From: Mesorhizobium sp. AR10
GTDB lineage: Bacteria > Pseudomonadota > Alphaproteobacteria > Rhizobiales > Rhizobiaceae
Length of the DNA: 64,000 bases
NCBI RefSeq assembly: GCF_024746795.1
Contig: NZ_CP080524.1
Coordinates: 5,806,001-5,870,000, forward strand
Reading direction: 5' to 3'
The position numbers and the translations under genes are program-made. The notes beneath the pieces are model-generated. The model ran no database searches, was not told the DNA's origin, and worked only from the letters and a program-made list of their open reading frames with translations. Shown here in pieces: positions 44,019 through 52,374 of the stretch. Position 1 is the stretch's first letter; every line of letters starts with the position of its first letter.

Positions 44019-45140
44019 GTGGCGGTGATCCGTGTCGGGCTTGTCGGTCTTGGAGAGGTTGCGCAGTCGATCCATCTGCCGGTGCTGAGCGACCAGCGCG
44101 ACCGCTGGGCGATCGCAGGCATCTATGACGTCTCGCCGAGTCTGGTCGCACTCTGCCGGTCCAAATATGCCACAGCCAAGGCCTTCGATTCCGCCGAGGC
44201 GCTGATCAACTCACCGGATATCGACGCAGTTTTCATCCTCTCGTCCGACGACACCCACAGCCGCTTCGTGCGTGCTGCGATAAAGGCCAACAAGCACATC
44301 CTCCTGGAAAAACCCGCCTGCCTGACGGTGCGCGAGATCGACGAACTGCTGGCGCTGGCGCCGAACTACGCCAAGACGCTCTTCGTCGGTTACATGCGCC
44401 GCTATGCTCCTGCCTATCTGGCGGCCAAAGAAGAACTGCCCGACTTTGCCGACATCACCCATGTCCGCATCTTCGACTTGATCTCCGAAGGCCGGCATTT
44501 TCTGAAGAAGAGCCAGAATGTGCTCTATCCCACCGACATCGACCCTGCCCTCTTGGCGCGCGGCGCCAAGGAGCGCGACGCGCTAATCCGCGAAGTGGTT
44601 GGCGTCGATGCCCCAGCCGATCTGGTGCGCGCCTATCGGGGCCTGACGGCGCTCTCCTCGCACCACATTTCGGCGATGCGGGGACTGCTCGGTGAGCCAA
44701 CCCGTGTGCTTGCGGCACACCGCACCAATGGCGGCGCCAACACCAGCGTAACGTTCGACTATGGACACTTCGCCGCCTGCTACGACGCGGTGGTCGATGA
44801 TCTCGGCCTGTTCGACGCCATGATCGAGGTGCGCTCGAACACCAGGCGGCTCCGCATCATCTACGATACGCCCTATATCCGCAGCCTGCCGACGCGGCTC
44901 GAAGTGACCGAAAGCGGAACCGCCGGCCCGGTGACCAGGACTTTCGGACCGCTCTACGGCGACGCCTTTTCGAACGAGCTCGAGACCTTCCATCGCCACA
45001 TCACGGATGGCACCAGGCCAGAGACGGACCTGGCGGATTCACGTCGCGACCTGGCGCTGATGGCGGAGATCATCGACCGCATGAAAGAGATTGCCGGACG
45101 CTCAGGCCGGCCGCCTATTTCCCGCAATGGTGATCGTTGA
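44019..45140 (+). CDS. Gfo/Idh/MocA-family NAD(P)-dependent dehydrogenase
   Basis: A 373-residue oxidoreductase. The GTG at 44019 is chosen for GAAGGGGA about seven bases upstream and because it begins right before VIRVGLVGLGEVAQSIH; a TTG at 43968 would add 17 residues. ILLEKPACLT marks the EKP. The substrate domain is divergent, lacking the HPNP or GSHLVDT blocks of the other three. It follows the importer and is probably the last gene of that operon. Confidence 0.88.
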   Translation: MAVIRVGLVGLGEVAQSIHLPVLSDQRDRWAIAGIYDVSPSLVALCRSKYATAKAFDSAEALINSPDIDAVFILSSDDTHSRFVRAAIKANKHILLEKPACLTVREIDELLALAPNYAKTLFVGYMRRYAPAYLAAKEELPDFADITHVRIFDLISEGRHFLKKSQNVLYPTDIDPALLARGAKERDALIREVVGVDAPADLVRAYRGLTALSSHHISAMRGLLGEPTRVLAAHRTNGGANTSVTFDYGHFAACYDAVVDDLGLFDAMIEVRSNTRRLRIIYDTPYIRSLPTRLEVTESGTAGPVTRTFGPLYGDAFSNELETFHRHITDGTRPETDLADSRRDLALMAEIIDRMKEIAGRSGRPPISRNGDR

Positions 45141-45328
45141 TCTTGTTGCGCGCGCACGACGCTGGCGCCGCTGCCTTCGGCGTGAGCGGCACGCTCGCCC
45201 GACAGAGTGCAGTGGCACCAAAGACGTCCCAGGACGAACGGCTGGTTATGTTGCCTCTTTCACAGTCAGCGGCACCAATCGGTTACATAAAAGAGCGACG
45301 CTGATGTGTCTCAGCAGGGGAGGTAACC

Positions 45329-45511
45329 ATGGATATGACGTACAAGGCAGTTCAGGAAACGCTCCGGGCTGCGGGAATTGTCATGAGCAAGAAGGGCGAA
45401 ACCCATCGCATAAACTTCTTCAGCGGCTTGGAAGACACGGCGCGCTACACGACAAATCTTCAAGATGCCCTGGACAACGGGCTGGCCATGGCGAGACGGC
45501 AACGCTCGTGA
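45329..45511 (+). CDS. Small hypothetical protein (60 residues)
   Basis: It starts MDMTYKAVQETLRAAGIVMS and follows AGGGGAGGTAACC, a strong ribosome site. The sequence is mixed helix and strand with LEDTARYTTNLQDALDNGLA; no known motif. The 188-base gap before it shows nothing else. It may be a conserved small rhizobial protein; function unknown. Confidence 0.6.
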   Translation: MDMTYKAVQETLRAAGIVMSKKGETHRINFFSGLEDTARYTTNLQDALDNGLAMARRQRS

Positions 45512-45624
45512 CCGTAGGCGCTGGCCATGATCCGATGACCTCGTTGGTCGCCATCGGGCGCGTTTGTCGCCGCTCTTACAAGCTTGCGGTCGATTTTCAT
45601 GGCTGCAGTCTCATCGAGGCTCAG

Positions 45625-45725
45625 TGCATGTCGCCCAAAAGTGCGCAGCGGTTTTGGGACAACGACAGCATAAAAACAAAGATTTAAAGCGCGTCGATTG
45701 AATCCGTTTCAACGCGACGCGCTTT
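45625..45725. repeat. RIME-like intergenic palindromic repeat
   Basis: Two stem-loops lie in tandem: CCCAAAA (45634-45640) with TTTTGGG (45652-45658), and AAAGCGCGTCG (45686-45696) with CGACGCGCTTT (45715-45725). Both loop contexts match the intergenic mosaic elements I remember as common in Rhizobium and Mesorhizobium genomes. It can fold in RNA and may act as a terminator. It separates the sugar region from the secretion island. Confidence 0.65.
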
Positions 45726-45773
45726 GGGCCACTCTCGGCGTAAGGCCGGCATTCTCAAAACAGCTGGGGTTGG

Positions 45774-46037
45774 TCAATGCAAGATGGAGGCACACCGGAT
45801 CAGGTCGACCAGTTCCAGGGTTTCATCCCAATACTGTGCGAGTTCGAGACCAAAGCCACCGCCGTAGGAGAGCAAGGAGAACTGGCACGCCAGTTCTTCC
45901 TGAAGGCGCAATGCCTCAAAAGGATCCGTGATCGAGCCCGTCACCATGACGGCCAAGTCCCGACAGCGCTGCTCGGTTTCAAGACCGGCGCCGGCAACAA
46001 TCGCCCCAAGCTCAACCATGATCGAAATTAGCCGCAC
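45774..46037 (-). CDS. Small hypothetical protein (87 residues)
   Basis: The GTG at 46037 is preceded by CAGGAGGGAGGG, better than the in-frame alternative at 46064. The product, VRLISIMVELGAIVAGAGLE then a helical middle and ELVDLIRCASILH, has no motif I know and no clear signal peptide. Codon use on this strand looks natural; an 84-codon frame on the other strand has a poorer ribosome site. Function unknown. Confidence 0.5.
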   Translation of the reverse strand: MRLISIMVELGAIVAGAGLETEQRCRDLAVMVTGSITDPFEALRLQEELACQFSLLSYGGGFGLELAQYWDETLELVDLIRCASILH

Positions 46038-46294
46038 AAGGCCCTCCCTCCTGCGCAACACCATATTCTCTCAATTTCAATCATAGTTGGTCAGATTTGA
46101 AAACCCCCTGGCGTTTTCTGTCCCCAGTTCCTTTCTGATAATTGGCCTTGGCCGAGCTTGGCTCGTCAACGTGCCAACCGGCGCGTCGGACCATCCGAGA
46201 ACGGGCTCATCTCACTGTGATAACAGGCCTAAGTGACCGGGTGGACGCCTGGTACAGCCGCCCACCCGGATCCTATGATTACGCTTGGCCTAGG

Positions 46295-46951
46295 TCAGCC
46301 ACCGGCACCACCGCTGCCACCGCCGCCACCGCTGCCACCGGCACCACCGCTGCCACCGCCGCCACCGCTGCCACCGGCACCACCGCTGCCGCCACCGGCA
46401 CCACCGGCACCACCGCTGCCGCCACCGGCACCACCGGCACCACCGTCGCCACCGCCGCCGCCGCCGTCGCCGCCGTCGCCACCACCGCCGCCGTCGCCAC
46501 CACCGCCGCCGTCGCCACCGCCACCGCCGTCGCCACCACCGCCGCCGTCGCCACCGCCACCGCCGTCGCCACCACCGCCGTCGCCACCACCGCCGCCGTC
46601 GCCACCGCCGCCACCGTCGCCACCGCCACCGTCGCCACCACCGCCGCCGGAGTTGCCACTGTTGCCGTTGCCACCACCTTCCCCATCACTGGCCAACGCA
46701 GCTGCGACGAGAGCGGTGGTGAGGGGTGGGCATTGGGCGAGTTGATCGGCAGACAAGATGCTCTTGCGATTGATCGCTATGCAGCAAAGCTCGTAGTTAC
46801 TTTCGGTAAGCGGCTGACATTGCGCGGCCGCTAGCCGCGGTCGCACACTATTCTGTGCTGTTGTGGGAGTTGCCAAAACCACCGCCACAAGGGCGGATGA
46901 AACAAGCAAGGTTGAGCGAACCCTGCTCGCGCAGGTTGGGTACAGGTGCAT
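46295..46951 (-). CDS. Exported protein with a Cys-containing head and Gly/Asp repeat tail
   Basis: A 218-residue protein. AGGAGGAAGAA precedes the ATG, and the signal peptide STLLVSSALVAVVLATPTTA is clear. About 55 mature residues follow with four cysteines (AQCQPL, ELCCIAI, AQCPPL), then some 110 residues built almost only from GGGGDG/GGGG units that shift to GGAGGxGG near the end. The tail resembles the elastic or mineral-binding Gly/Asp tails of surface proteins, but it is not the RTX nonapeptide because the hydrophobic position is missing. Composition is like the large protein at 53081. A surface or matrix role is inferred. Confidence 0.8.
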   Translation of the reverse strand: MHLYPTCASRVRSTLLVSSALVAVVLATPTTAQNSVRPRLAAAQCQPLTESNYELCCIAINRKSILSADQLAQCPPLTTALVAAALASDGEGGGNGNSGNSGGGGGDGGGGDGGGGGDGGGGGDGGGGDGGGGGDGGGGGDGGGGGDGGGGGDGGGGGDGGDGGGGGGDGGAGGAGGGSGGAGGAGGGSGGAGGSGGGGGSGGAGGSGGGGGSGGAGG

Positions 46952-47138
46952 TTCTTCCTCCTAAAGGGAAAAAAGGCGCTCCCGTCCCCAAACTGGGCGC
47001 TATATCAAAGTTTCCGACCATCGGAAACATATTGTTAACTATACACTGTTTTGAAAGCAGTGCAAATGCCATCGGTAAGGGTTGATTTAGCTTGTCCTGA
47101 AATTATGAATGTCGCCCATCGACAGAAGGGGACGACAA

Positions 47139-47705
47139 GTGATTCGTTTGGCGGCAATTGTGGCCGCAGCCATGGTGACATCTGGCTGCAGCGATACCAT
47201 GCATACCAGTGGCACTACAGCGACGATGGTCACCAAAGGGTACGCATTCGCCCCGCCGGCCTTTCGTCCCTTCTGCGCCAGACAACCAAAACTCTGCAGC
47301 ACCGGCGGTCAGGTCAAGCAGGTTAAGCTCACGCCGGCACGCCAGGCTGAGCTTGCGGCTGTGAACAGCTCCGTCAACCACCGGATCAAGGAGCGTAGCG
47401 ACCTCGACTCGGTCGGCAGTGCCGACGATTGGCGTGTCCCGACCAAAGACGGTGACTGCGAGGACTTCGCCATCCTGAAAAAGAGCGAACTTCTGAAGCG
47501 CGGATGGCCGGCTTCCGCCTTGCTGCTGACAGTCGTGACACTCGGCGGCGCAGGCCACACGGTGCTTACCGTGCGCACGGACAAGGGCGACCTGATCATG
47601 GACAACCGCAGCAGCGCCGTCAGGAATTGGTCGCGTACTTCGTATCGGTATTTTGCCAGGCAATCCCAGTCCGAAAAAGGCAAGTGGACACGCATCGCGT
47701 CCTAG
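47139..47705 (+). CDS. Transglutaminase-like cysteine protease (BTLCP, LapG family)
   Basis: A 188-residue exported protein. The GTG at 47139 follows AAGGGGACG and starts a signal with a possible lipobox (MVTSGC); the ATG at 47109 has no ribosome site. Catalytic Cys is in DGDCEDFA, His in GAGHTVLTV and Asp in DLIMDN, matching the bacterial transglutaminase-like cysteine proteinase group. Its best-known member, LapG, clips a type I-secreted adhesin at the cell surface. The type I secretion genes 10 kb downstream make a comparable role here attractive, though these proteases are common in alphaproteobacteria. Confidence 0.88.
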   Translation: MIRLAAIVAAAMVTSGCSDTMHTSGTTATMVTKGYAFAPPAFRPFCARQPKLCSTGGQVKQVKLTPARQAELAAVNSSVNHRIKERSDLDSVGSADDWRVPTKDGDCEDFAILKKSELLKRGWPASALLLTVVTLGGAGHTVLTVRTDKGDLIMDNRSSAVRNWSRTSYRYFARQSQSEKGKWTRIAS

Positions 47706-47934
47706 CCGGTACAGGCCTCCGCAGATTTTCCGCGGTGTTTCGTGGCCGACGGGATTATTCACGACCTGCCCTGATCCTCAGGCACGGCCTCGCGCCACCA
47801 ACGGTTCGCACATAGCTCGAATGAACTACTCCTTGCCGCCTTCCAACGGCGTTCCTTCCATGCCACATTTGCCGGAATTTCCTTGCCTGGCCAAGGGTTA
47901 GAAGGAAAACAGCCAGTGCCGTAACCGTCACCGG

Positions 47935-47957
47935 TTTGCCCACGCCCTTCGGGCAAA
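47935..47957 (+). promoter_or_regulatory. Hairpin overlapping the ribosome site of the first CelD-like gene
   Basis: TTTGCCC (47935-47941) pairs with GGGCAAA (47951-47957). The right arm merges into AAAGG, the only candidate ribosome site before the ATG at 47968, so folding could lower initiation. Seven perfect pairs; effect untested. Confidence 0.35.
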
Positions 47958-47967
47958 GGTCAACATC

Positions 47968-49623
47968 ATGCGTGTGGATGTTATCGATAGTTTCGATACT
48001 CTCCTCCAACTGAGAGGCAATTGGGACGCTGTCTACGAAGCTGACCCGGAAGCTCAGTTCTTCATGTCCTGGACATGGATCGCGGGCTGGTTCAAGCGAC
48101 TTCGCTATCAATGGATCATTCTGGCTGCAAAAGAAGAGCATGGCTCATCGGACTATGTCGGTTTCTTCCCTCTGCAGCTACGAACGGAAAGAGCCAGGGA
48201 CGGCGGATTCCAGAACGAACTCAGGACCGGGGGGAGTTATTTCGCCGGATATACAGGGTTCATTTGCAGCCCCGAAATTCAGGATGATGTCGTCCGCGCT
48301 TTTGCCGAACACGCAAAGCAGATAAACTGGGCCAAGCTCCATCTTGAGAATATTTTCGCGTCGCCGCAGCGGCTTGGCGCATTCCTGGGCCAATTTCCAC
48401 CTTCCGAGTTCCTGACCAGCAAGGTCAAACGGCCGGACGATGGCGACAACATCGATCACGATATCTATGTCTACGTGAATTTGCCCGGCAGTTGGGACGA
48501 GTTCCTTGGCGAAAGAATGGGCTCGCACACACGCTATAACGCCAGGCATACGCTAAGGTCGATCGAAGACGGGGGTGAGTACCGGATCACCAACGTTACC
48601 GCGGCGACGCTCGAGCACGACCTGAACGCACTCCTTGGGTTCTGGAAGAACCAGTGGGCGGCCAAGCTGGCGGCGCGATACCATCCGGGCCTGCCGCAGG
48701 CGATGATGAACAATTTTCGCAACATGCTCAGCTCCTGTTTCGAGCACGATGCCCTCTCTCTTCCCGTCTTGTGGCGGGGAGAAACCCCAATCGGGGTGCA
48801 GGCCAGCCTCATCGACCGCAAGAACAGGTCTCTGATCAGCTTGCTCAATGGACGCGACCTCACCATCAAAAGGCCGGCTCCAGGTTTTGCGCTTCATCTC
48901 TACAGCATACGATGGGCTATACAGAACGGCTTCGCCATCTACGATCTTCAGACAGGGAATTTTTCCTACAAATATGATTTCGGCGGCATCGAACGCCGGG
49001 TCGAGTGCCTCCTCGTGAGTACAAAGACCCGTCGCAATCTTCGCAACAGGCTGGACAGCCGCAGCCTGCCTGTTGTGCTCACAAGGGCAAACGGGTTGCA
49101 CGAAGCGGGTGAACTCGACGCGGCCGCGCAGGCCTGTCGCCAGATCCTGGATGCCGATCCTGCTCATGTGGGTGCGCTTCGGCTGCTCCAGCAACTCGCC
49201 GCAACGCGACAAGCTCATTTACCGCGCGATCTGAAGAGGGCGGCGCATTTTCATCAAACCGGGCATTTGGCTGAAGCGGAGAAGATGTACCGCGCAATCT
49301 TGAATGTTGAGCCCAAACACTTTGATGTCACTTACCTGCTTGGCGTGATTTTCCTTCAGCAGCGAAGGTACGAAGAGGCGGAACGGCAGAGCAGTCTCGC
49401 GATAAGTCTCAGACCCGATGTCGCTGCGTCGCACTACAATCGTGGATTGGCGCTGGTGAAACTCGACCGCGTCGAGGAAGCTCTGGCGAGCCTGAACGAT
49501 TGCATCGGACTCAAGCCGGATCATAGCCAGGCCATTGCCCTGCGCGACAATGTGCTGAAGACCTTTGGGCGCACGGCAAGTCCGCCCAGCAGATCCCCCA
49601 GTTCGGGCTCACCGGTCAGATAG
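47968..49623 (+). CDS. CelD/BcsL-like acyltransferase fused to TPR repeats (paralogue 1)
   Basis: A 551-residue cytoplasmic protein. Residues 1 to about 365 form a FemAB/GNAT-like double acyltransferase domain of the CelD type: NWDAVYEADPEAQFFMSWTW, NWAKLHLEN, and YDLQTGNFSYKYDFGG near its end. The remainder is TPR-like (LDAAAQACRQILDADPAHVG, LAEAEKMYRAILNVEPKHFD, and two more units). It is a clear paralogue of the protein at 61896-63563, with the same domain order and length. CelD-like enzymes are linked to cellulose or polysaccharide acylation; acylation of a secreted protein is equally possible here. Converges on the TolC-like gene with three bases between. Confidence 0.88.
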   Translation: MRVDVIDSFDTLLQLRGNWDAVYEADPEAQFFMSWTWIAGWFKRLRYQWIILAAKEEHGSSDYVGFFPLQLRTERARDGGFQNELRTGGSYFAGYTGFICSPEIQDDVVRAFAEHAKQINWAKLHLENIFASPQRLGAFLGQFPPSEFLTSKVKRPDDGDNIDHDIYVYVNLPGSWDEFLGERMGSHTRYNARHTLRSIEDGGEYRITNVTAATLEHDLNALLGFWKNQWAAKLAARYHPGLPQAMMNNFRNMLSSCFEHDALSLPVLWRGETPIGVQASLIDRKNRSLISLLNGRDLTIKRPAPGFALHLYSIRWAIQNGFAIYDLQTGNFSYKYDFGGIERRVECLLVSTKTRRNLRNRLDSRSLPVVLTRANGLHEAGELDAAAQACRQILDADPAHVGALRLLQQLAATRQAHLPRDLKRAAHFHQTGHLAEAEKMYRAILNVEPKHFDVTYLLGVIFLQQRRYEEAERQSSLAISLRPDVAASHYNRGLALVKLDRVEEALASLNDCIGLKPDHSQAIALRDNVLKTFGRTASPPSRSPSSGSPVR

Positions 49624-49626
49624 ATT

Positions 49627-51051
49627 TCAGCGGCCATCCGGCGTGCGCAGGCCGATCCACTTGTCCTTGACCGCGTTGTAATGCTCTTCAGGTCTGTATT
49701 TCGTCACCTGCAGAGCGAGGCGTTCGACCGACAGACGGCCGATCGCCGAAAGGATGGCATAGCTCGCCACCACGACATCATGTTCGGAGTTGGCAAGCTC
49801 GATCTTCGCAGTGATGACGGCGTTCTGGGCGTTCAACACGTCGAGCGTGGTGCGCTGGCCGACATTGCGCTCTTCGATGACGCCATTCAAAGCCAATTGC
49901 GCGGCGGCGATCACCTCCCTGTTGGCAACGACACCCTGTTGCGCGGCGGTGTATTGCGTCCATGCCGAGGTGACGGCGTTGCGCACCTGGTCGCGGCTGA
50001 CATCGACCTCGATCCGGGCCTGGCTGAGCGATTCCTTCGACTGCCGAACCAATGCCGAGGTACGGCCACCCGAATAGATCGGGATTGTCAGCGTCGCGCC
50101 GATATTGGCCGAGGTCGAATCGCCGTTGGTGCCGATATCCGGACTACGGTGCAGATAATCCTGGGAAATACCGGCCGAAGCGGAAAGCTGCGGCAGCAGG
50201 GCGCCTTCGTTCGATTTCACCGAAAACCCCGCCGCATCGACCAGATGCTGGGTGGCCAGGATGGCCGGATGCTCGGCGGATGCGATGGTGATCGCCGCAC
50301 CCAGGTTCGATGGCAAAAGCTTCGCCAACGGTGAAGCGCCCTTGAGCTTGCCCGGTTCATCGCCGACGATCTGATGATAGGACGCCGCACTTGCCAGTGC
50401 CTGCGCACGCGCGGCACTCAACTGCGCCACGGCGGACGAACGCGAGGCGTCGGCCTGGGCGACGTCGGTGCGCGTGCCTTCGCCAACCTCAAAGCGCGAG
50501 CGTGCCGCGCGCGCTTGCTCGGTGAGGAACTGCAGGTTCTGCTCGGTCAGCACCGCCACCTGCCGGTCGCGTATCACGTCCATATACGCTTGCGCCGCAG
50601 TAAACAGAATGTTCTCTTCGGTGTTGCGCAGGCTTTCGACCGAGGCGCTGACCCGCGATTCGGCGGCAGCGACGTTGTTCCTGGTCTGGAACCCGTCGAA
50701 CAGGCTCTGGTTGATCACGATACCGACACTGGCGCTCGAAAGTTTGTTGCTGGCGCCGCTGACGCGCGTGTTCTGGTAGTCGACGTCAGCCTGTCCATTG
50801 ATGGTCGGGCGCCAGCCGGACTTGGCGAGGGGCACGCCCTCGTCGGTGACACGGACACCGGCACGGGCGGAATTCAGCGAGGAATTGTTCTGGTAGGCCT
50901 TGGAAAGCGCGCCGAAAATGGTTTCCGCGGAGGCGACTATCGGCGAAAGCGCGGTCGCGGACAGGACCAGACACGCCAGGAACCCGTATCGCGGAAACAA
51001 CAAAGACAAATTCAACTCCCCCCTTCTGCGGTAAAGCTCAACTCGCTCCAC
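49627..51051 (-). CDS. TolC-family outer-membrane channel of type I secretion
   Basis: A 474-residue protein. The start is uncertain (GTG at 51051, or TTG codons near 51015 behind AAGGGGGGAG); the signal peptide LACLVLSATALSPIVASA lies just after. Two repeated halves have TolC features: ALSKAYQNNSSLNSARAGVR, VGEGTRTDVAQADASR and VGQRTTLDVLNAQNAVI. It forms the trans-envelope duct for the ATPase (57196) and adaptor (60535). Unlike them it lies on the minus strand in an operon with a LuxR-type regulator, so duct and pump can be set separately. Confidence 0.93.
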   Translation of the reverse strand: MERVELYRRRGELNLSLLFPRYGFLACLVLSATALSPIVASAETIFGALSKAYQNNSSLNSARAGVRVTDEGVPLAKSGWRPTINGQADVDYQNTRVSGASNKLSSASVGIVINQSLFDGFQTRNNVAAAESRVSASVESLRNTEENILFTAAQAYMDVIRDRQVAVLTEQNLQFLTEQARAARSRFEVGEGTRTDVAQADASRSSAVAQLSAARAQALASAASYHQIVGDEPGKLKGASPLAKLLPSNLGAAITIASAEHPAILATQHLVDAAGFSVKSNEGALLPQLSASAGISQDYLHRSPDIGTNGDSTSANIGATLTIPIYSGGRTSALVRQSKESLSQARIEVDVSRDQVRNAVTSAWTQYTAAQQGVVANREVIAAAQLALNGVIEERNVGQRTTLDVLNAQNAVITAKIELANSEHDVVVASYAILSAIGRLSVERLALQVTKYRPEEHYNAVKDKWIGLRTPDGR

Positions 51052-51084
51052 CGTTCCCTAAGGATAGTAAATTTGTTAACCAAT

Positions 51085-51567
51085 TCACCTCGGAAACGAA
51101 TTCTCGTCAACAATTGACCATATATCTCTATTTATTTCTCTTATATGTTCAATAGATTCGTATATTCTGCTCATTTCCTTATCATCAAGCTTTTCGATCT
51201 TTCCGTATTTTACCTCATCCTTTCCGTCCGCGATACGCATCAATTGCGTGCTCGCATGAGTCCCCGTTTCGTCGAACGAATAGATACAGTGGCTGTATTT
51301 GTTTCGCAACTTCCCCTGGCGGGTAAGTTTGCCGGTGACGGTCAGAACTGCCTGACGGCACGCGGTCGGCGTTTTCGGCATTTTCGCCAGGCGCTCGACC
51401 AGTTCGATGCGCGCGCGCGTCGTATTCAGCGTCAAGAAAATGATGATTGCCGTTTCCTTGTCGACCTTCGCCAAACCGGCAATCAGATAAATCAGCAGGC
51501 TTTCGGTGTTGGTCCACGTGTAGTTCAACTGGCCAACGAGGAGCAGAATCTCCTGAAAGCGGGGCAT
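51085..51567 (-). CDS. Hypothetical protein of unusual composition
   Basis: A 160-residue soluble, helical protein with no motif I can name. It starts MPRFQEILLLVGQLNYTWTN three bases after the LuxR-type gene, and is followed 33 bases later by the TolC-like gene. Its DNA is visibly richer in A/T than neighbours, with many AAA, ATT and ATA codons, which suggests recent transfer. A helical run ending NKYSHCIYSFDETG has a HEPN-like RNxxxH look only in part (RNKYSH), and this is worth testing. Function unknown. Confidence 0.75.
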   Translation of the reverse strand: MPRFQEILLLVGQLNYTWTNTESLLIYLIAGLAKVDKETAIIIFLTLNTTRARIELVERLAKMPKTPTACRQAVLTVTGKLTRQGKLRNKYSHCIYSFDETGTHASTQLMRIADGKDEVKYGKIEKLDDKEMSRIYESIEHIREINRDIWSIVDENSFPR

Positions 51568-51570
51568 GAT

Positions 51571-52374
51571 CTAAGCGGAAGTTTGGGCAAAGCGCGACGG
51601 TCGCGCGTTGTCCGCATCGGCATGAAATGTACCCCTGCGATCGTGGAACACTGCCGCTGCCTCGGTCCTGTTGTGCGCGCCAAGTTTGGTGATGATGTTG
51701 TGCAGATGGATCTTGACCGTGTGTTCGGACAATTGAAGCGCGGCTGCGATGATCTTGTTCTGCAAACCTCGCGCCACCATCTCGAGAATCTGAAATTCTC
51801 GCTCGGTTAACTCGCCCATCTGATCGAACCCGGTGTCAGCAGAATTCGCGTGATCAGCCCGCTTGGAGTGGTCCGCGGTTTTGGCCGGAGCGCTCTGCGA
51901 GCTCTGTGCATATGACTGGAACATGGCGAATGGAAAATACTCCCCGCCACGAAGCACCAGCCTGATGACCGAAAGCCAGACATCCAGCTTCAAATCCATC
52001 GGCAGGACACTGCGCACAATCTTCAGGTCGAAGACATCCTGGACGGATACAGGTGTCCGATTATCATGCTGCACCAGAACGACCGGTGCCGCTGGATGAA
52101 GCCTTATCAGGTCGCCCGCACGCCTGTCGATTTCGGACAGGAATTCGACATCGACCAGTGTAAGGCAAACCGGATGCTCGAACGTGGTGCAAGCGGCCTC
52201 CAGAGTGGGGACCTGCTCTACCGATATGAAGGGAAACTCCCTCTCGATTGCATAAACCAGGCAATCGGGAAAACTGTCGGCCGGCGACGCTATCAGCAGA
52301 ACTCTCTGTGACCAGCTCTTTCCTAATCCGTCGTCACTAACGCTACGCGCGTTGGAATCCGCGACTCTTGACAT
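51571..52374 (-). CDS. LuxR-type regulator with receiver-like N-terminal domain
   Basis: A 267-residue protein. The C-terminal helix-turn-helix is typical: LTEREFQILEMVARGLQNKI, then ALQLSEHTVKIHLHNIITKL. The N-terminal half (RVLLIASPADSFPDCLVYAI ... LTLVDVEFLSEID) looks like a degenerate response-regulator receiver: the VDVEF aspartate is in the usual place, but the acidic pair and lysine are not clear. It leads the operon with the hypothetical and TolC-like genes and is divergent from the large Gly/Asp gene, so it is the natural candidate to control the whole island. Confidence 0.88.
   Translation of the reverse strand: MSRVADSNARSVSDDGLGKSWSQRVLLIASPADSFPDCLVYAIEREFPFISVEQVPTLEAACTTFEHPVCLTLVDVEFLSEIDRRAGDLIRLHPAAPVVLVQHDNRTPVSVQDVFDLKIVRSVLPMDLKLDVWLSVIRLVLRGGEYFPFAMFQSYAQSSQSAPAKTADHSKRADHANSADTGFDQMGELTEREFQILEMVARGLQNKIIAAALQLSEHTVKIHLHNIITKLGAHNRTEAAAVFHDRRGTFHADADNARPSRFAQTSA

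Noticed and set aside
45091..45687. 198-codon frame over the end of the dehydrogenase and the following small gene
   Set aside because: Runs through the RIME-like repeat and a well-supported small ORF; composition is not protein-like.
46233..46745. Pro-rich plus-strand frame opposite the Gly/Asp exported gene
   Set aside because: Arises from translating the complement of GGNGGN repeats. The minus-strand gene has AGGAGGAAG and a clear signal peptide.
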